From Candidatus Melainabacteria bacterium (GTDB lineage Bacteria > Cyanobacteriota > Vampirovibrionia > Obscuribacterales > Obscuribacteraceae): a stretch of 38,635 bases of DNA. A program made the translations under genes and the position numbers. Below the pieces are notes generated by a model, which was not told the DNA's origin, made no database searches, and saw only the letters and a program-made list of their open reading frames with translations. The stretch is taken from the NCBI GenBank assembly GCA_012965515.1, contig DTSE01000115.1, forward strand, positions 1 through 38,635. Direction: 5' to 3'. Each line of letters opens with the position of its first letter. Positions within the stretch are counted from its first letter, which is position 1. This document shows, in pieces, positions 15,551 through 23,063 of the stretch.

Positions 15551-16537
15551 CTAATTTGCAATATCTGTAGATGGATGTGCTTTCGGTTCCAACGGTCTCG
15601 CGAAAACTACACCAATGATCTTCTGTGACCGCTCATTTGATTGTGTCATGTATTGACTGATAGGTCCCGGCTCGAGGGTGACTTTCATGTTCTTTTTTTG
15701 CGAGGATGCGTCCATAAAGTGCGGAACACCATCTTTGTCTCGAATCACTAATCCGGTATGTGATATGTCTAAACCCGGAACATTAGTGCAGATTCCTACG
15801 ATGTCACCAGTTTGTAAAAGCGGCTCTGCATCGGCGACTTTATCTAGTGGCACATAGATAAGCGTTCGCGCATTGATTTCATTCTCGCGCTGCTTGATCT
15901 TCTCGACGAGTTCCGGGTGAGCTGCGAGCTGTTTGTAAGACGCCGGGTGACTCGACATGAAATTAACTTTCTTCGGAAACTTTTCTGCACCCGGCAGTTT
16001 CGACAGAACTTTAACTGTCTGCTTGTTTTCGTTGTCTGCAAGCCAATCGCTGGTATAGTGAAGGCGAGAAGCATAGTCACCAACTGAGCCACCACGATAA
16101 CGTGTCAGTTGAATCTCCGCCAAAAGATCTTTATGTGTTTCTCCACCTTTCTTGATCATTCGCGCCAGACCAAGTGTCGTTTCAAAGAAAGTCACGCAAT
16201 CCAATTCATCAAGATTGGCTGAGCAAAGTTCGACGTCGGGTGATAGTTCAAGAGTGCTTGCGACATAAGGTGTTCCTTCCAGCATGTCTGCAATCTTGCC
16301 CATCAACTCACCGATTGGCAGAGCCCGCCAATTGTTTTCCTTCGCCTTATTCACTATGTCGCAAAACTTGCCGTCGCCGCGAAAAGTAACTGGCTGCTCC
16401 ACTGGGGTTGGAGGGACGCCTCCAGATTGTTGGGCAAACGAGGCGCTCCGAAACGAAAGGCTTCCCAGGGCAATCAATCCGCATGCGAGGATCTTGATTG
16501 CGTTGGAGGAGTTGGTTCGTTTTGGTCTGTTTGGCAT
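15551..16537 (-). CDS. Secreted DUF1460 (N-acetylmuramoyl-L-alanine amidase-like) protein
   Basis: 328 residues with a signal peptide (about 1-36, ending ASFA-Q). The DUF1460 (PF07313) pattern is visible: a catalytic-type Cys in LDCVTF at C114 and, after a basic helical section, GDIVGICTNVPGLDISHTG with H260, then HFMDAS. DUF1460 proteins are papain/NlpC-P60-like cell-wall amidases or peptidases of the envelope. The Cys and His are both present, so activity is plausible. It is convergent with the Nudix gene and separated from it by the 30-bp repeats. Start ATG 16537 gives a normal signal peptide. I would expect a role in peptidoglycan turnover; substrate specificity is unknown. Confidence 0.85.
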   Translation of the reverse strand: MPNRPKRTNSSNAIKILACGLIALGSLSFRSASFAQQSGGVPPTPVEQPVTFRGDGKFCDIVNKAKENNWRALPIGELMGKIADMLEGTPYVASTLELSPDVELCSANLDELDCVTFFETTLGLARMIKKGGETHKDLLAEIQLTRYRGGSVGDYASRLHYTSDWLADNENKQTVKVLSKLPGAEKFPKKVNFMSSHPASYKQLAAHPELVEKIKQRENEINARTLIYVPLDKVADAEPLLQTGDIVGICTNVPGLDISHTGLVIRDKDGVPHFMDASSQKKNMKVTLEPGPISQYMTQSNERSQKIIGVVFARPLEPKAHPSTDIAN

Positions 16538-16996
16538 GGTATTAAGTATGCACTAGCCTGTGGCGCGTTTAAAGTTCGGGGAACGGATGGAATGGTGAGT
16601 CCTGTAGTCTTAACACGCGGTAGGTTTTACGGACTAGGCGGCATTCCCTGATGGGGCCAGTGTCAACGCCGGTCTGTGGTTGTTTGGGAGTCGGAGAAGT
16701 CCATTGGCTGGCGCTTTTGCGTTTGTTGCCAATGCTAAACTGTTTCGCCGTCCCGGAGCCCAAATCGGAGCCCAAAACTCAGTATATAAAGGAGAGACCT
16801 CCCCCTAACGGGTGAAGCGCCCACCAGTTCACCTTCTTGGGTCCCAACAACATAGGAATGGGCGTACTCTTATATGGGTAAGCGCCCATAAACCCGCGGT
16901 AGGGGGTACTGGGCAGCGGGCAAGTTAGTAGAACAAGCCATTTTAGTGTCAACAATCGCGGTCAGTCCAATTACGTGCATTGGACGGGAGTTTCTC
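16538..16996. promoter_or_regulatory. Long divergent intergenic region with inverted repeats
   Basis: About 460 bases with no credible gene. ATGGGCG at 16858-16864 pairs with CGCCCAT at 16883-16889 around an 18-base loop. A related motif occurs twice: GGGTGAAGCGCCCA (16810-16823) and GGGTAAGCGCCCA (16876-16888). GGAG-AGAC-CTCC forms a small stem near 16793-16804. It probably holds promoters for both divergent genes and an operator or RNA element; no sigma70 pair stands out. Confidence 0.4.
16965..16990 (+). promoter_or_regulatory. Leader hairpin abutting the ribosome site (copy 1)
   Basis: GTCCAAT (16965-16971) and ATTGGAC (16979-16985) form a perfect 7-bp stem with a 7-base loop, immediately followed by the ribosome site GGGAG at 16986-16990 and ATG 16997. 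The same arrangement precedes the paralogue at 31213 with a different loop, so the stem is conserved while the loop is not. Confidence 0.75.
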
Positions 16997-18217
16997 ATGC
17001 TTACAAAGAATCGAAATGAAGTCCTGTCGCTGCTGCTGACAGGCGCACGTTTGATCGATATGCCGACCCTCGAACAGAGCTACTCCTCCTCCGCCCGCCT
17101 GAGCACACCGCTTCACAAAGTGCTCGTCATGCTGGGCTATGTTAGTCAGTTCAAGATGGATCGCGTCTTGCACGCCGAAACCATGATTCGCGTCAATGAA
17201 CTGTCTCCCGAGATTGCAGTCAAGGCGCTGCGAATTGCGACCACTCAACAGCTGACTTTTGAAGAAGCCCTCGATGCGCTGGGCGATGAGCACAAGAAAA
17301 CTCAATTGATGCCGACGGCGTCCAACGAGATCACGGATCTCTTGGTGGAAGCAGGATGCATCAACAACGAACAAATCGGACGCGCACTGAAGACGTCTTT
17401 GGAGAACGGAATGCAAATGGGTCGCGTTCTCGTCTTCCATCGCGACGTAACGAGCCAAGTGATGAAGGCGGCGCTTACTTGCTGCATGCTGATGCAGGAA
17501 GAGAAGATCGGCTTGGCGTCTGCTGTTGAAGCAGTTAAGCACGTGCGCAAAACAAACATGAGTGTGGAGCAGGTGATGTTCCAACACAACATTTATCACG
17601 AAGAGTCTGGTCAAGGTCCGAGGATTCATGAGCTTTTCGCGATGGCGGGATTTGTGTCGGATAGCGACATGATGGAGTGTCTCGAACTGCACGTTCTGCG
17701 CGGACGGCAGATTGGTCAAATCTTTATTGAGCAAGGATTGATCAACAACGACGTGCTCGAGAACGCCATCGTTTTGCAAGGCATGGTCGCGAGTGGTGCG
17801 ATTAAGGCGTATCACGCCGCAGAAGTTTTGAAGAATGCTTACAACAAGGAGATTTCGATCTACCAGGCTCTAGGCGAACTCAATCCTCCAGCGTGCCCGC
17901 CAACACAGAATCTAACTTTCGGCGAATTGCTTCTCGCTGCTAACTTGGTCAAGCGCGAAACGTACAACAGCTATTTCGAAGGACTTGAGCTATGCACGCG
18001 TGAGATGGCGAAGAAACTTTTGGCTGCCGGAACGCTCAACGACAAAACATGCGTCACTGCATTGCGATGCTTGTCGTTGAACAACGAAGGATTCATCTCG
18101 AATAAAGATGCTATCGAGATCCTGCGACACTGCGTGTCTTACGACGCCAACCTGGATGAACAGCTAGCTGCCTGGGCACACTTTGTTCCGAATAGGATGC
18201 AGTGGATTTGGCGGTAA
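16997..18217 (+). CDS. Four-repeat helical protein related to GspE/PilB N-terminal (MshEN-like) domains
   Basis: 406 residues, no signal peptide. Four tandem units of about 85-95 residues start near 8, 108, 212 and 312. Each has the pattern LLxxAGxI...AL..S...G..xGx.L...G.V.....AL, then IxxxxAxxAL. This resembles doubled MshEN/T2SSE N-terminal modules found ahead of type II secretion and pilus ATPases, here without any ATPase. The gene at 31213 is a close paralogue over its full length (roughly two thirds identical by eye). ATG 16997 is chosen although the frame is open to GTG 16946, because the paralogue starts at the same place with the same GGGAG site. Function unknown; it may bind a nucleotide second messenger, as some MshEN domains bind c-di-GMP. 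Confidence 0.8.
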   Translation: MLTKNRNEVLSLLLTGARLIDMPTLEQSYSSSARLSTPLHKVLVMLGYVSQFKMDRVLHAETMIRVNELSPEIAVKALRIATTQQLTFEEALDALGDEHKKTQLMPTASNEITDLLVEAGCINNEQIGRALKTSLENGMQMGRVLVFHRDVTSQVMKAALTCCMLMQEEKIGLASAVEAVKHVRKTNMSVEQVMFQHNIYHEESGQGPRIHELFAMAGFVSDSDMMECLELHVLRGRQIGQIFIEQGLINNDVLENAIVLQGMVASGAIKAYHAAEVLKNAYNKEISIYQALGELNPPACPPTQNLTFGELLLAANLVKRETYNSYFEGLELCTREMAKKLLAAGTLNDKTCVTALRCLSLNNEGFISNKDAIEILRHCVSYDANLDEQLAAWAHFVPNRMQWIWR

Positions 18218-18253
18218 TATGTAGCTCATCACTGCCTTTTGAGAAACAATTCG

Positions 18254-19375
18254 TTAGCCACCATCTGCGGGTTTCTGTCCGTTACCGCCTTGTACTGCGG
18301 CGGCTACTGCTTCCGGTGCAGTTTCTGTGTCAGCGACAGGAGTTCCAACGTCGTGATGGTCGTTATCTGGTTCGGGGTCCTTAGGCCTTTCGTTGTTGCC
18401 TCGTTGTGCACCATTTGAAGAGCCATGCCCTCCCACTGAGCTGAGGTTGTTGAAATCACTCAAGGATGGAGGCTCTGATTCAAGAGACTGTCGATTCCTT
18501 AGATACAGCTTTCTCACTTTGACAATGGTTCTTACTGTTGATTGCACTTCCTCGTCTGAGAGTTTAAGTAACCGAAAAGTGTCTTTTAGCTGTTCAATGG
18601 TTTCATAAGATCTCCCACTGAGCAGCCGGCGTTCACGCCAATGAAAGCGACGCTGGATTGTTTCCAAAAATCCCCATACGAACATCAATAGGGACATCAT
18701 CAGGTTGAGTCCTGCACAATACCCTGCGGGCATCTCTGGAGTTAAACGCATAGTGAATCCGAGCCATTCGACTTGTATGTGCTTATCTTTCTTCGTTTCG
18801 GACGGCTTTCGCTTCTCTGGTTGCGCTTCTGGCGTAGGCTTCGGAGCTGGTGCTAGCGCGACTGACTCTGCAAGATCCTTTGTGATCTCATCTTCCAACT
18901 CTGCCGAAGTTTGAGACAAGATTACGGGCAATAGAATGTCACTGTATCTGCCATGTTGAAGCTGGTCTAACTTGCGGTTACAAGTGTCCAACTCCTTGGT
19001 GATTGACTTTGCCACTTCTCGTAGTGCTTTGCTTGGTGGATCCATTGGTGCTTTGCTTCTGAAATCTCTTTCCGCATTTTGGACCGCATCGAGTCGACTT
19101 CGTAGAGTGTTTACCTCACCCTGCAGTCTCATGACCTCACCCGGATAGATATCACCCCGGTGGTGTGCAAAACCAAGATAGGTAGTCACAAGCAACATTA
19201 GCGACATGAGTACTATGATGGTGTATTGCGCTATTTCCGCTAACCCAATCAAGACATTTGTCCAGTGTTTCTCTGATTCACAGTCAGCGGTGTATTTTCT
19301 AATTACTTCTTGCTGCTCGTCGTTCAAAAAATTGAGCTGACTACCACGAGTTTTTTCTGAAGTTTTCCAGATCAT
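18254..19375 (-). CDS. Membrane protein with coiled coil, unknown function
   Basis: 373 residues. One hydrophobic segment at about 41-70 and another at about 218-240 are joined by a charged region with a predicted coiled coil (80-140) and a Pro/Lys-rich linker (172-198). The C-terminal 80 residues are low-complexity, rich in Gly, Asn, Asp and Pro. I recognise no family. It is the last gene of a four-gene minus-strand set, 25 bases after the Nal1-like protease. GAGAG about 9 bases before ATG 19375 is a possible ribosome site. The layout suggests a membrane-anchored sensor or scaffold working with the protease, which is inference only. It converges with the repeat protein upstream in coordinates. 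Confidence 0.7.
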   Translation of the reverse strand: MIWKTSEKTRGSQLNFLNDEQQEVIRKYTADCESEKHWTNVLIGLAEIAQYTIIVLMSLMLLVTTYLGFAHHRGDIYPGEVMRLQGEVNTLRSRLDAVQNAERDFRSKAPMDPPSKALREVAKSITKELDTCNRKLDQLQHGRYSDILLPVILSQTSAELEDEITKDLAESVALAPAPKPTPEAQPEKRKPSETKKDKHIQVEWLGFTMRLTPEMPAGYCAGLNLMMSLLMFVWGFLETIQRRFHWRERRLLSGRSYETIEQLKDTFRLLKLSDEEVQSTVRTIVKVRKLYLRNRQSLESEPPSLSDFNNLSSVGGHGSSNGAQRGNNERPKDPEPDNDHHDVGTPVADTETAPEAVAAAVQGGNGQKPADGG

Positions 19376-19400
19376 ACTTTTGCTCTCAGATGACTTTTAT

Positions 19401-20351
19401 TTAGTACCCGACAATTGTGACACCAAGTGCGTTTAAGACTCGATCGATGGGGGTTGCCACCACAACGTTTCCAGCACTAGCAATGGCGACGAGCAGTGCT
19501 ACAGGATTGTTGTTACTGTCAACAATAAGTGATCCCGAGTCACCAGGAGCGGCAAAATTAGAAGAGTTATCTATTGTGATTTGCCCGCGAAGCAATGACT
19601 GGTAATCATCATATGCCACTGTCATGTTGCCGAAGCTACTGGATATTTTGCCGGTCGTGAGGCCGGTGATACATCCAGATTTTTTTACTGTCATTCCATG
19701 GTATGGAGCGACGGATGCCGCAGCAAGCGAGCCGATACCGAGAATGTTCGGCGGCGTTGTGCCGCTTTCAAGTTTCGCAATCGCTGCGTCGATGTAAGCA
19801 GCCTCTCCGCCAAAGCCCAGATGAATAAACTTAGACAGCTTTGCTACAACGTAGCTGCTATCTTCCGCCCTTCCACCATGTAGTGAACTCTGCTGGATAA
19901 TTGGATCGCCAATAGTTGCCCTGTTGAGGTCTGCAAGCACATGGTTGTTTGAGAGAACATATTTTGTGCCTTGTGGATCTTCGACCTGGCAGCCTAAAGT
20001 TCCACCGCGCGTAAGAAAGTGACCGCCGGATACTCCAAATTTTAACGGTCGCACTAGTGTTTTAGGGTCAACAGCACTAGCCTGAAATCCTCCTACTGGA
20101 ATGACATCCGTCTGTAATCCATTTATCGACTTAGGCACCAAAAAGTCCTTTGCGTGATCTTTCGGAAGCTTTCTGGCGACAAAAACCTGTATGGATACTT
20201 CTTTCGTGCATTCGCCTTTCGTCAGCTTGAATCCATAAGCTACACCTTTGATGGGTGTCTTCATAAAGCTGGTCTTGCTGCGGGCACGTCTCGAACCAAT
20301 GACTTGCATTAACAATTCTTGTTTATACAGCTCGAAATCATCTTCGTTCAT
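19401..20351 (-). CDS. Trypsin-like serine protease, bacterial Nal1-like type
   Basis: 316 residues with a full chymotrypsin-fold triad: H137 in LSNNHVLA, D188 in AYIDAAIAKL and S272 in APGDSGSLI. The segment GTLGCQVEDPQG before the His and DLNRATIGDPIIQ after it are typical of a bacterial S1 group related to plant NAL1. There is no signal peptide, so it may be cytoplasmic or exported by another route. The first 100 residues form an N-terminal domain with a basic stretch RRARSK. It overlaps the preceding secreted-protein gene by 4 bases (ATGA at 20351-20348), indicating coupled translation. Likely substrate is unknown; neighbours suggest a dedicated two-protein secreted partner system. The catalytic assignment is firm. 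Confidence 0.88.
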   Translation of the reverse strand: MNEDDFELYKQELLMQVIGSRRARSKTSFMKTPIKGVAYGFKLTKGECTKEVSIQVFVARKLPKDHAKDFLVPKSINGLQTDVIPVGGFQASAVDPKTLVRPLKFGVSGGHFLTRGGTLGCQVEDPQGTKYVLSNNHVLADLNRATIGDPIIQQSSLHGGRAEDSSYVVAKLSKFIHLGFGGEAAYIDAAIAKLESGTTPPNILGIGSLAAASVAPYHGMTVKKSGCITGLTTGKISSSFGNMTVAYDDYQSLLRGQITIDNSSNFAAPGDSGSLIVDSNNNPVALLVAIASAGNVVVATPIDRVLNALGVTIVGY

Positions 20352-20830
20352 GACTTTGGAAACCCCGGGGTGATTGTCGTTAAGTCCAGAGTAAACTCAT
20401 TATTCAAGTATTTGAAACTTACAGTTTGAAAATCCATATGTTTAATGGAGCCCATAGAAAAAGCCATGTCAAATCTTGGTTGGGAATCTAGGCGAGTGAT
20501 CGTTTTACCAACAACTAGATACAGTTGTTTTGTAAGTGTTGGAACAACGATCGTTTCGATTTGTCCCTTACCGACTAGCGTAAACTCAATGTCGTTTCCT
20601 GATGAATCTTTCAATGCAGTTCCCCGTTCATCCGTGGCAATGCGAACGACTAGTTTTGGTAGATCTCCAGAACATCGAAGCTTAATTACAGTATGTGCAG
20701 AGATGGGGGACTTTGATTTGTAGGCGAGCGGAATCATAGTCCACTCATCGGCCGCACGGACTCGAGGTGCGCATAAGGCCAAGGATATTGCAGCTGCTAA
20801 ACAAGCTGCTCCTTTGCTGAACATATTCAC
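20348..20830 (-). CDS. Small secreted protein, unknown
   Basis: 160 residues with a signal peptide (about 1-26, ARA-A). The mature part is predicted to be a small beta-rich domain; no motif is recognised. Start is GTG 20830 or ATG 20824; AAGGAG inside the end of the previous gene serves both. It overlaps the previous gene (20827-20830) and the following protease gene (20348-20351) by 4 bases each. Such tight overlap implies fixed-ratio production with the 444-residue secreted protein and the protease. It might be a pilot, inhibitor or substrate of the protease; this is a guess from context. Confidence 0.75.
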   Translation of the reverse strand: MNMFSKGAACLAAAISLALCAPRVRAADEWTMIPLAYKSKSPISAHTVIKLRCSGDLPKLVVRIATDERGTALKDSSGNDIEFTLVGKGQIETIVVPTLTKQLYLVVGKTITRLDSQPRFDMAFSMGSIKHMDFQTVSFKYLNNEFTLDLTTITPGFPKS

Positions 20831-22161
20831 TCGGCTCCTTTTTTAGCTGAAAGCGATTTGATTGCCTGTCCCAGCGGAGACAAATTCTTGCTTACATTTT
20901 CTAATGTCTTTGCAATTTTTTGTCCTCTGCTATCTGACTTAATCGCAACCTTCGTAACAGCACCATTTTGAGATAACGTGACGCCGTAAGTGCGATTTGT
21001 AAATAATCCGGACGTGACTGGGATGACTGATACGTCGCCGTATTGCAAAAATGGTTTGTTTTCAACAAGCATTACGCGTCTATTGTTTCTATCTAAATTA
21101 TCGAACCAGCTCAAGTTGTACTGCGAAATATTTCCGCGGAGTACAACCGCGTATTGAGTTTGACCAATGCCTGCGGGAGCCGGTGGCGCTGGATTCGGTG
21201 GAGTTCCCAAATGCTCCAAATTTGGACCAGACATAGGCACACTTGCGAATGTCATCAGGTAAGTCACTTTCAGATTTTTGGGAGAACGCAAAATTGCGCC
21301 GGGTATTCTGCCGTTATCTCCGAAAAATGGAATCTTCGCTGTCCAGTGATCGTTGTATCTCTTTTCGATTGTCGAAGAGTTTAAAGGGCATTGGGCTAGC
21401 CTTTTGGGTATTTCAACATCGATGGAAATCTGCGGCAGGAGCATGCGCTTCATATTTAGCTCGAGCCCCCCGTCTTTCACAGCCATCTGAATGAGTCCTT
21501 GAGCAACAGAATCATCAGTTATGAACTTTGAAATAGTGCTTACCGTGCTTCCTGGAATAGTGCCTGTAATATCTGTTGCTGTACCTTGCAAGACGTCATC
21601 TTCAATGTCAAAGTCAAAATTCTGAGTATGAGTTCCAATTAGCTTGTACTCGATAGCTTTCACCTTCGGAGCCGGATCTTGAGATGCGGCCATCGCAATC
21701 ATGCCAGCTACATTTCCTCCTGTCGTTGCAAGAGACTCAAGTATTTCACCCGTTTTGTCATCTAGATTTGCATTGACACCAATCAAAATGCTGTTTTCGT
21801 CAAGTGTGAATTCGGCATCTGTAGCGACTGTGAATGAGCGAAGCCGTTTTGTATCCACTCTAAACCGTGCGTTCCTATCTCGTGTTATTGCGTAACTCAG
21901 AAGAATAGGCTCTTCAATGAGCGACACGTAAAGGGCGCCTCCAATCGGCTCTGTTTTTTCCTCATCTGCGAATCGAATGACTTTATAGATGTTGTATTTG
22001 GCTGTCCCTTTGATGATTGTCTTAGGGAGAGAGTAGTAAAACCCACGTTTAACGTTTTGAACATCGTCATTTACTGGATAGCTGTGCATGACTGCTGCGT
22101 ATGCGCACTGATTACTGATCAAAAGGGTTGAAAAACAAGCCAATACGAACTTTCCACGCAT
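20827..22161 (-). CDS. Secreted protein of about 444 residues, unknown
   Basis: A signal peptide (MRGKFVLACFSTLLISNQCAYA-A) is followed by about 420 residues of mixed beta structure. The segment GFYYSLPKTIIKGTAKYNIYK near the mature N-terminus recalls envelope proteins with a YxLPKT motif, but I cannot name a family. The frame extends to TTG 22182, but ATG 22161 gives a normal signal peptide and has a G-rich run (GGGGGG) about 8 bases before it. It is the first gene of a four-gene operon ending at 18254. A Pro-rich stretch PNPAPPAPAG sits near residue 330. The order (large secreted, small secreted, protease, membrane coiled coil) suggests one functional unit. Confidence 0.75.
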   Translation of the reverse strand: MRGKFVLACFSTLLISNQCAYAAVMHSYPVNDDVQNVKRGFYYSLPKTIIKGTAKYNIYKVIRFADEEKTEPIGGALYVSLIEEPILLSYAITRDRNARFRVDTKRLRSFTVATDAEFTLDENSILIGVNANLDDKTGEILESLATTGGNVAGMIAMAASQDPAPKVKAIEYKLIGTHTQNFDFDIEDDVLQGTATDITGTIPGSTVSTISKFITDDSVAQGLIQMAVKDGGLELNMKRMLLPQISIDVEIPKRLAQCPLNSSTIEKRYNDHWTAKIPFFGDNGRIPGAILRSPKNLKVTYLMTFASVPMSGPNLEHLGTPPNPAPPAPAGIGQTQYAVVLRGNISQYNLSWFDNLDRNNRRVMLVENKPFLQYGDVSVIPVTSGLFTNRTYGVTLSQNGAVTKVAIKSDSRGQKIAKTLENVSKNLSPLGQAIKSLSAKKGAE

Positions 22162-22559
22162 TCGGAGACCCCCCGCGTTCAACTGATGTTGTATTTAGTA
22201 CCAGAACAGAAAATGTTGCCGGCACAGTAAAAAAGTGACCCCACGAAATGAAACCACATTTCGCAGAAATTGAAAGTGTCGACTCCGAGAAATCTTTTTG
22301 TAATTTCGGAGCAAATATTCCTCTTTTTTGCCGCTTCTGCCGTCCTAATTTTTGTCTGGTATGAAACCAATCAAACGTTTGGCGCGCATGGGAGAGACGG
22401 AAATGCTACATCAAATGTTTGCTTCTCTCGAGGGTTGTCATTTGGCACTTTCGAGTGATCCCGGGCGGTAAGTTTAGTGACTAATGCCGGGCGAGATTTA
22501 ATGTCCCGCGTGAGTAAAATTATCCGTGACCTGTGAAATCATGTAGGACCTGAGTGACG
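22162..22559. promoter_or_regulatory. Intergenic region upstream of the protease operon
   Basis: About 400 bases without a credible gene. CGAAATG (22244-22250) and CATTTCG (22257-22263) form a perfect 7-bp stem with a 6-base loop, and CCGAGAAAT/ATTTCGG (about 22285-22309) a weaker one. It must hold the promoter of the minus-strand operon and the 3' end of the next minus-strand gene, but no clear -35/-10 pair was found. Confidence 0.35.
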
Positions 22560-23024
22560 TCAGCGCATTGAACGTCTACTCAAAAACTGGGGTTGCACTT
22601 CTTCTATTCCATGAAGTGAACCCAGCTGGCTGACGTTTGCTAATGAAGTTTCTATTGATCCGTCAATTGACTCTAGCCACGCAGCATTATGGTGTCCTGT
22701 CCTTTCGTTCGCTATTCGGTAGCCGATTGATTTGAGAGAGGATTCTATGGATTCAACAAGTATTTTGCTGGAAAAGCGCACAAAGACTAAACCGGTTGGT
22801 AAGGCCGGAGCACCACACTCTCCCACCCTATACAACGGAATAGCTGAGGCCGGCTTGTCACTCGATGCTCTCGCGTCAAAGACGCTGAACACCCTATTTC
22901 GAGTGGTCAATTTGTATAGTGCGTCTTTGTGTGAGCTTCCTTCCAGCGCAAAGAGATCATCAGTCCGATAGCACATGATGTCGTTATGCAAGCTGTGTGG
23001 AACTTTTTCTGGAAACTTTTTCAC
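22560..23024 (-). CDS. Free-standing subtilase propeptide-like protein (putative protease inhibitor)
   Basis: The C-terminal 75 residues look like the prodomain of the adjacent subtilase: LVFVRFSS...SLKSIGYRI...AAWLESIDG...LGSLHGIEEVQPQFLSRR parallels NLFVKFHD...LLDQMKLTI...SFFVAAADG...DKNLVEYCHPELIRE. The match runs in the same order: VRF/VKF strand, helix, central strand, helix, final EEVQP/EYCHP. No catalytic domain is present and no signal peptide is seen. It is divergent from the subtilase. Several starts are possible: TTG 23078 (overlaps the subtilase start), GTG 23024 with a weak AGAGA, or ATG 22976; I chose GTG 23024. Stand-alone propeptides of this fold (I9 type) can inhibit or chaperone subtilases. 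Role here is inference. Confidence 0.6.
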   Translation of the reverse strand: MKKFPEKVPHSLHNDIMCYRTDDLFALEGSSHKDALYKLTTRNRVFSVFDARASSDKPASAIPLYRVGECGAPALPTGLVFVRFSSKILVESIESSLKSIGYRIANERTGHHNAAWLESIDGSIETSLANVSQLGSLHGIEEVQPQFLSRRSMR

Positions 23025-23063
23025 GGTATCTCTACGAAGGAATTGAATGCGAGGTATTAGACC

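Noticed and set aside
16949..17815. Long open frame (288 codons) on the minus strand inside the first repeat protein
   Set aside because: It is antisense to a clearly coding gene with a paralogue; the paralogue shows a similar antisense frame, which reflects codon use. No motif or ribosome site.
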